DNA of 64,000 nt, from positions 1-64,000 of the forward strand of contig CABSFC010000001.1 of the NCBI GenBank assembly GCA_902476875.1, given 5' to 3'. The notes under the pieces are model-generated. The model did no database searches. It saw nothing but the letters and a program-made list of their open reading frames with translations, and was not told where the DNA came from. Within the stretch, counting starts at the first letter, position 1; each line of letters begins with the position of its first letter. Positions 60,667-64,000 of this stretch are shown one piece after another. Source of the DNA: an uncultured Oscillibacter sp. (GTDB taxonomy: Bacteria > Bacillota > Clostridia > Oscillospirales > Oscillospiraceae). The translations under genes were made by a program, and so were the position numbers.

Positions 60667-61824
60667 TCAACCGCCGAATTTCTCGGTGTAATTGACCAGG
60701 ATCTTGGCCAGCTGCGCCCGGTTGGCCGCGTTTCCGGCCCCCAGGGTGGTGGCCGTGGTGCCGGAGATCAGCTCGTGGTAAATGCCCCAGTACATGGGCG
60801 CTTTCGCCCAGGAGGCCATGGAGCCGCTGTCGGCGAAAGCATCGTCGTAAACCTGGGTGAACAGCGCCTCCTGGCCGCTGACGCCGCCGGCGTACAGGAA
60901 CAGGATCTTCATGGCCGCCTGCCGGGTCACCGGGTCGCCGGGGGCGAATGCGGTGGCCGTCCTGCCGCCGACGTAGCCCTTCTCATAGGCCCAGGCAATG
61001 GCGGTGCGGAACTCCTCGCTGAGACCCGCCGTGTCCGTGAAGGGCATCCGCGCCGTGGGCTGGGGCCTGCCCGCCATGCGCCACAGCACCGTGACGAAAG
61101 CCCCCCGGGTCACCTGATTGCCGGGGCGGTAGGTCCCGTCAGCGTAGCCCTGGAAAAAGCCCCGGTCCACCGCCTCGTTGATATAGCTCTCCGCCCAGTG
61201 GCCCGCCGTGTCGCGGAACTTGTGTTCCACGACCTCCGGCTGGGGCCGCTCCGTGGGGACGGTCTCCACTGGCGCGGTCTCCGGGGGAATTGTCTCCGCG
61301 GGACCGCTTTCCGTGGGCGGGGTCTCCGGGGGCTTGGAGGGGGCGGGGTCCGCCGGTTCCTCCGGCGTCTCCTGCTTTACGCCCTCCACGGAGAAGGGAA
61401 TGTCGGCGCCGGAGGCGTCGCTCAGGATGTAATCCGTCAGACGGAAGTCCGGCGCGCCGCCGCCCACGACCTTGAAGGTGAAGGTGGCCAGGACGCCGTC
61501 CGACGTCAGCTCCGACGCGGAGGCCGCCGCCACGATGGCGCCGTCCGGCGCGCCGGGATTCGCCGCCGACAGGGCGCCCCGCAGCGCCGGGCCGGCGGAG
61601 GCGTCCACGCACTCCACCACGGAGCTGTCATACGCCAGGGTGAACTGCACCGCCGAAAAGCCGGGGTTGTTCCGGATGGCGGCGGTGACGGTGACTGTGT
61701 CCCCCACCTGGGCCGTCCCGCCGCCGGAGGTGATCCGGATCACAGGCTCCGCGGCGGCCGCCCTTGGGATCAGCAGCATGCACATGCATATGGCCAGCAG
61801 AAACGCCGGGCCTCTTTTTCTCAA
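60667..61824 (-). CDS. Cohesin-SLH anchoring protein
   Basis: 385 residues: signal peptide (RKRGPAFLLAICMCMLLIPR), cohesin-like domain (about 30-155; VGDTVTVTAAIRNNPGFSAV, QFTLAYDSSVVECVD, GVLATFTFKVVGG), a Pro/Thr/Glu-rich linker (about 160-205), and three SLH domains (AGHWAESYINEAVDRGFFQG; ARMPFTDTAGLSEEFRTAIA; DPVTRQAAMKILFLYAG). A scaffoldin-like wall anchor. TTG start at 61824 because GGGAGGAG lies six bases upstream; the ATG at 61839 would sit within that site. First gene of the surface operon. Confidence 0.88.
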   Translation of the reverse strand: MRKRGPAFLLAICMCMLLIPRAAAAEPVIRITSGGGTAQVGDTVTVTAAIRNNPGFSAVQFTLAYDSSVVECVDASAGPALRGALSAANPGAPDGAIVAAASASELTSDGVLATFTFKVVGGGAPDFRLTDYILSDASGADIPFSVEGVKQETPEEPADPAPSKPPETPPTESGPAETIPPETAPVETVPTERPQPEVVEHKFRDTAGHWAESYINEAVDRGFFQGYADGTYRPGNQVTRGAFVTVLWRMAGRPQPTARMPFTDTAGLSEEFRTAIAWAYEKGYVGGRTATAFAPGDPVTRQAAMKILFLYAGGVSGQEALFTQVYDDAFADSGSMASWAKAPMYWGIYHELISGTTATTLGAGNAANRAQLAKILVNYTEKFGG

Positions 61825-61885
61825 ACAAACTCCTCCCATCTTCCCAAAACGCGTCTCCCAGGCTTCCGCCGCTGGACAGAACGCC

Positions 61886-61930
61886 TTTATGCTCTATGAA
61901 ATAGAGCATAAACACAGGGTACCCTGTGTT
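61886..61930 (-). promoter_or_regulatory. Two tandem perfect hairpins in the leader of the surface operon
   Basis: TTTATGCTCTAT-gaa-ATAGAGCATAAA (61886-61912, 12-bp arms) adjoins the palindrome AACACAGGGTACCCTGTGTT (61911-61930). Both lie within the predicted 5' leader of the cohesin-SLH gene, 60-105 bases before its start. They could be DNA operators or RNA structures. Confidence 0.65.
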
Positions 61931-61970
61931 CGCGCGGGAGCGCATACTTCCGCCATTTTTACATCTGTAA

Positions 61971-62000
61971 ATTATACATGTATTTCCACACCATTGTCAA
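61971..62000 (-). promoter_or_regulatory. Consensus promoter of the cohesin/dockerin operon
   Basis: Minus-strand TTGACA (61995-62000), 18-base spacer, TATAAT (61971-61976). Both hexamers are exact consensus, giving a leader of about 140 bases. Confidence 0.8.
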
Positions 62001-62092
62001 GAGAAAGGCTATGGCTTTTCCCGCCGGGATGTGGTAGACTGAGAGAAAAGCCACGCCCGCGCCCAGCGGCGGGCGGCAAGGAGAGAACGGTT

Positions 62093-63322
62093 ATGAAAAC
62101 AGAGCGCGGCTACCCCAGATGCACCGTCACCCCCAAGGCGGAGGCCGCCGTCCGACGGGGCCACCCCTGGGTCTACGACACGGAGGTGCTGTCCCTGGAG
62201 GGAGCGCCGGAAAACGGCGGATTGGTGGATATAGTAGGCAAAAAAGGCCAATATCTTGGCACTGGCTTCCTGTCGGAGCGGTCCAAGATCCGCCTCCGCC
62301 TGGTCTCCCGCAACGCCAACGACCGCTTTGACGCGGCTTTCTGGGAGCGGAAGCTCCGCTGGGCCTGGGAGTACCGCAAGAGCGTGATGGCCCCGGAGGA
62401 CCTGGACTGCTGCCGCCTGCTCTTCGGCGAGGCGGACGCCTTCCCCGGCCTGACGGTGGACAAGTTCCACGACCTGCTGAGCGTCCAGGTGCTGTCCGTG
62501 GGCATGGAGGGCATCAAGGGGACGCTCCTGCCGGCCCTGGTCCGCATCCTGCGGGAGGACGGGCAGGCCATCCGGGGCGTCTACGAGCGGAACGACGTTG
62601 TCCTGCGGGAGAAGGAGGGACTGCCCCAGTACAAGGCGTGGTTCCCCCTCCCCGGCGAGGAAACCCCGGACAGCCCCGTGACGGAGATCACGGAAAACTG
62701 CATCCGCTATCTGGTGGACGTGGAAAACGGCCAAAAGACCGGGTTCTTTTTGGACCAGAAGTACAACCGACGGGCGGTCGCCCGGCTGGCCCGGGGCCGG
62801 ACGGTGCTGGACTGCTTCACCCACACCGGCTCCTTCGCCCTGAACGCGGCAATGGGCGGCGCGCGGCACGTCACCGCCGTGGACGTGTCGGAGAGCGCCG
62901 TGGAGATGGCCCGGGCCAACGCGGCGCGCAACGGCCTGGAGGGCGTGGTGGAGTGCGTGGCGGCCAACGTCTTCGACCTGCTGCCGCAGCTGGAGAAGCA
63001 GCCGCCGAAGTACGACTTCATCATCCTGGACCCGCCGGCCTTCACCAAGTCCCGGAAGACCGTGGCCAGCGCCCTCACCGGGTACAAGGAAATCAACTAC
63101 CGGGCCATGCGGCTGCTGCCCCGGGGCGGTATTCTTGCCACCTGCTCCTGCTCCCACTTCGCCACGGAGGAGAAGTTCACCGCCATGCTCCACGACGCGG
63201 CCAGGGACGCCGGGGTCCAGCTGCGGCAGATCGAGGCTCGCCAGCAGAGCCGCGACCATCCCATTTTGTGGGGCGTGGAGGAGACCAATTACCTGAAATT
63301 CTACCTGTTCCAGGTTGTGTGA
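62093..63322 (+). CDS. RlmI-like 23S rRNA cytosine-C5 methyltransferase
   Basis: 409 residues: N-terminal PUA-like domain (1-75; VRRGHPWVYDTEVLSLEG, GQYLGTGFLSERSKIRLR), a middle RlmI-type domain (FGEADAFPGLTVDKFHDLLS), then a SAM-binding domain (VLDCFTHTGSFALNAAMGGA, VTAVDVSESAVEMARANAA) with catalytic motif IILDPPAFTKSRKTV and Cys in ILATCSCSHF. This matches RlmI/RlmK family enzymes that methylate C1962 of 23S rRNA. ATG at 62093 with GGAG nine bases upstream. Monocistronic. Confidence 0.92.
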   Translation: MKTERGYPRCTVTPKAEAAVRRGHPWVYDTEVLSLEGAPENGGLVDIVGKKGQYLGTGFLSERSKIRLRLVSRNANDRFDAAFWERKLRWAWEYRKSVMAPEDLDCCRLLFGEADAFPGLTVDKFHDLLSVQVLSVGMEGIKGTLLPALVRILREDGQAIRGVYERNDVVLREKEGLPQYKAWFPLPGEETPDSPVTEITENCIRYLVDVENGQKTGFFLDQKYNRRAVARLARGRTVLDCFTHTGSFALNAAMGGARHVTAVDVSESAVEMARANAARNGLEGVVECVAANVFDLLPQLEKQPPKYDFIILDPPAFTKSRKTVASALTGYKEINYRAMRLLPRGGILATCSCSHFATEEKFTAMLHDAARDAGVQLRQIEARQQSRDHPILWGVEETNYLKFYLFQVV

Positions 63323-63364
63323 CGGCAAAGACGGGGCGCTTTCCGCGCCCCGCCTCTGATCCGC

Positions 63365-63886
63365 TTATCCAAAGCCCGCCCCCAGACCCTCCACGTCGCC
63401 CGTCACGCGCAGAAAGCGGGCGGAGCACACCGCGTCGGCGGTGAAGACCAGCAGGAAGAGGTACGTCACCGCCGACGGGACCCGGGCCGCCAGCGCCGCC
63501 ACGCCGGGCTGGAGCCACCAAACCGCCCCCGCCGTCAGCAGGCCCCAGGCCAGGGTGAAGGGCGGGCACACCCGCCCCTTCCAGTTGCCGGGGACATGGG
63601 AGTAGTCCCAGAAGCGCACCCCCAGCAGCGCCTCATACCCCCAGTGGACGGCGTACTCCACCACCGTGGCGGCAAGGCCGCCGAAGACCACCAGCCCAAA
63701 TCCCCGCCGCAGCGCCTGGGGCAGGGCCAGCACCGCCAGCATCCCCAGGCCGTACACCGGACACAGGGGCAGGAACAAAAAGCACTTCCGGGCCTGGTTC
63801 TCCGCCCGGGTGACCGCCGCGAAGGCCTTCTCCAGGCCATAGCCCAAAAAGCTGTAGATCCAGAAATACCAGAGCCACTGTCCCAC
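63365..63886 (-). CDS. COG4905-family membrane protein (putative ABC permease)
   Basis: 173 residues with four to five membrane helices. Family signature LWYFWIYSFLGYGLEKAFAA, FLPLCPVYGLGMLAVLAL, and VVEYAVHWGYEALLGVRFWDYSHVPGNWKGRVCPPFTLAWG, the last very typical of the PF06541 group called putative ABC transporter permease. No ATPase partner is present, so transport is unproven. The gene is convergent with the methyltransferase gene. Confidence 0.9.
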   Translation of the reverse strand: MGQWLWYFWIYSFLGYGLEKAFAAVTRAENQARKCFLFLPLCPVYGLGMLAVLALPQALRRGFGLVVFGGLAATVVEYAVHWGYEALLGVRFWDYSHVPGNWKGRVCPPFTLAWGLLTAGAVWWLQPGVAALAARVPSAVTYLFLLVFTADAVCSARFLRVTGDVEGLGAGFG

Positions 63887-63940
63887 GGGTCCGCCTCCTT
63901 TCCCCTCATTGTTTCCAGGCGGCGGTTTCGTATCCCTCCG

Positions 63941-63969
63941 TTGCGCTGGCAGTTTTTTCGTGGTATACT
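63941..63969 (+). promoter_or_regulatory. Promoter for a gene beyond the window
   Basis: TTGCGC (63941-63946), 17-base spacer, TATACT (63964-63969), followed by GGGAAGGAG at 63987-63995. A plus-strand gene should start just past base 64000. Confidence 0.6.
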
Positions 63970-64000
63970 GTTTTCATAAAGTTTTGGGAAGGAGCGCCAG

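Noticed and set aside
61840..61970. Cobalamin or cyclic-di-GMP riboswitch in the cohesin operon leader
   Set aside because: A stretch AAGCCTGGGAGAC resembles the B12 box, but the rest of the aptamer is missing. GEMM-type motifs are absent as well.

Overview
The window comes from a high-GC (about 60 percent, judged by eye), endospore-forming, meso-diaminopimelate-type Firmicute. It is most likely a gut member of the Oscillospiraceae (Oscillibacter/Lawsonibacter-like Clostridia). The grounds are spo0A, spoIVB, spmAB, a GerMN lipoprotein, a gerQ-cwlJ pair, a SpoVD-type penicillin-binding protein with PASTA domains, and S-layer-homology (SLH) surface proteins. No rRNA, tRNA or CRISPR array was seen. 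The first 97 bases form a perfect inverted repeat that looks like a contig-end artefact, so the first gene is cut.

Layout. 1-4.2 kb: spmA (3' end) and spmB, facing a four-gene operon (ComEA-like protein, response regulator, sensor kinase, GerMN lipoprotein). 4.2-13.8 kb: a D,D-carboxypeptidase, nitroreductase, the cwlJ-gerQ spore germination pair, a glycosyltransferase, a TSCPD protein, an autoregulated padR-DUF2812 pair, spo0A, a Nudix hydrolase and a cation/proton antiporter. 14-30 kb: an NCS2 nucleobase permease, spoIVB, and a division/cell-wall cluster on the minus strand in the order mraZ-rsmH-ftsL-spoVD-murE-mraY-ftsW-murG-murA-ftsQ-(own promoter)-ftsZ. It starts at a promoter followed by three MraZ-type TGGG repeats. 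murF, murD and ftsA are absent from it. 30.3-37.3 kb: housekeeping genes (coiled-coil protein, coaD, rsmD, Asp23 and FakA-like proteins) and small conserved genes.

37.36-47.98 kb: a 10.6-kb integrative mobilizable element of Tn4451 style (large serine recombinase, TnpW-like protein, MobA relaxase, DUF3847 protein, RSF1010-like oriT). It sits in the loop of the intrinsic terminator of rny (ribonuclease Y), and its ends can be placed almost to the base. Its cargo is a low-GC cassette: UDP-glucose dehydrogenase, a processive hyaluronan-synthase-like GT2, a GH26-like lipoprotein, and a 35-residue membrane peptide that overlaps the lipoprotein gene. I read it as a transferable synthase-dependent exopolysaccharide system. 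A small serine resolvase, a DUF6471 protein and an XRE-type regulator complete the element; the regulator may share operator motifs with the cargo promoter region.

48-62 kb: rny, a sporulation-type amidase, then a minus-strand surface cluster: cohesin-SLH protein, dockerin protein, a 1984-residue cohesin-(MBG/YDG repeats)-SLH protein, a transglutaminase-like protein and a subtilisin-like protease. The first gene has a near-consensus promoter and a leader with two strong hairpins. This resembles a miniature cohesin/dockerin surface complex without any evident cellulase. 62-64 kb: an RlmI-like rRNA methyltransferase, a COG4905 membrane protein, and a promoter for a gene beyond the window.
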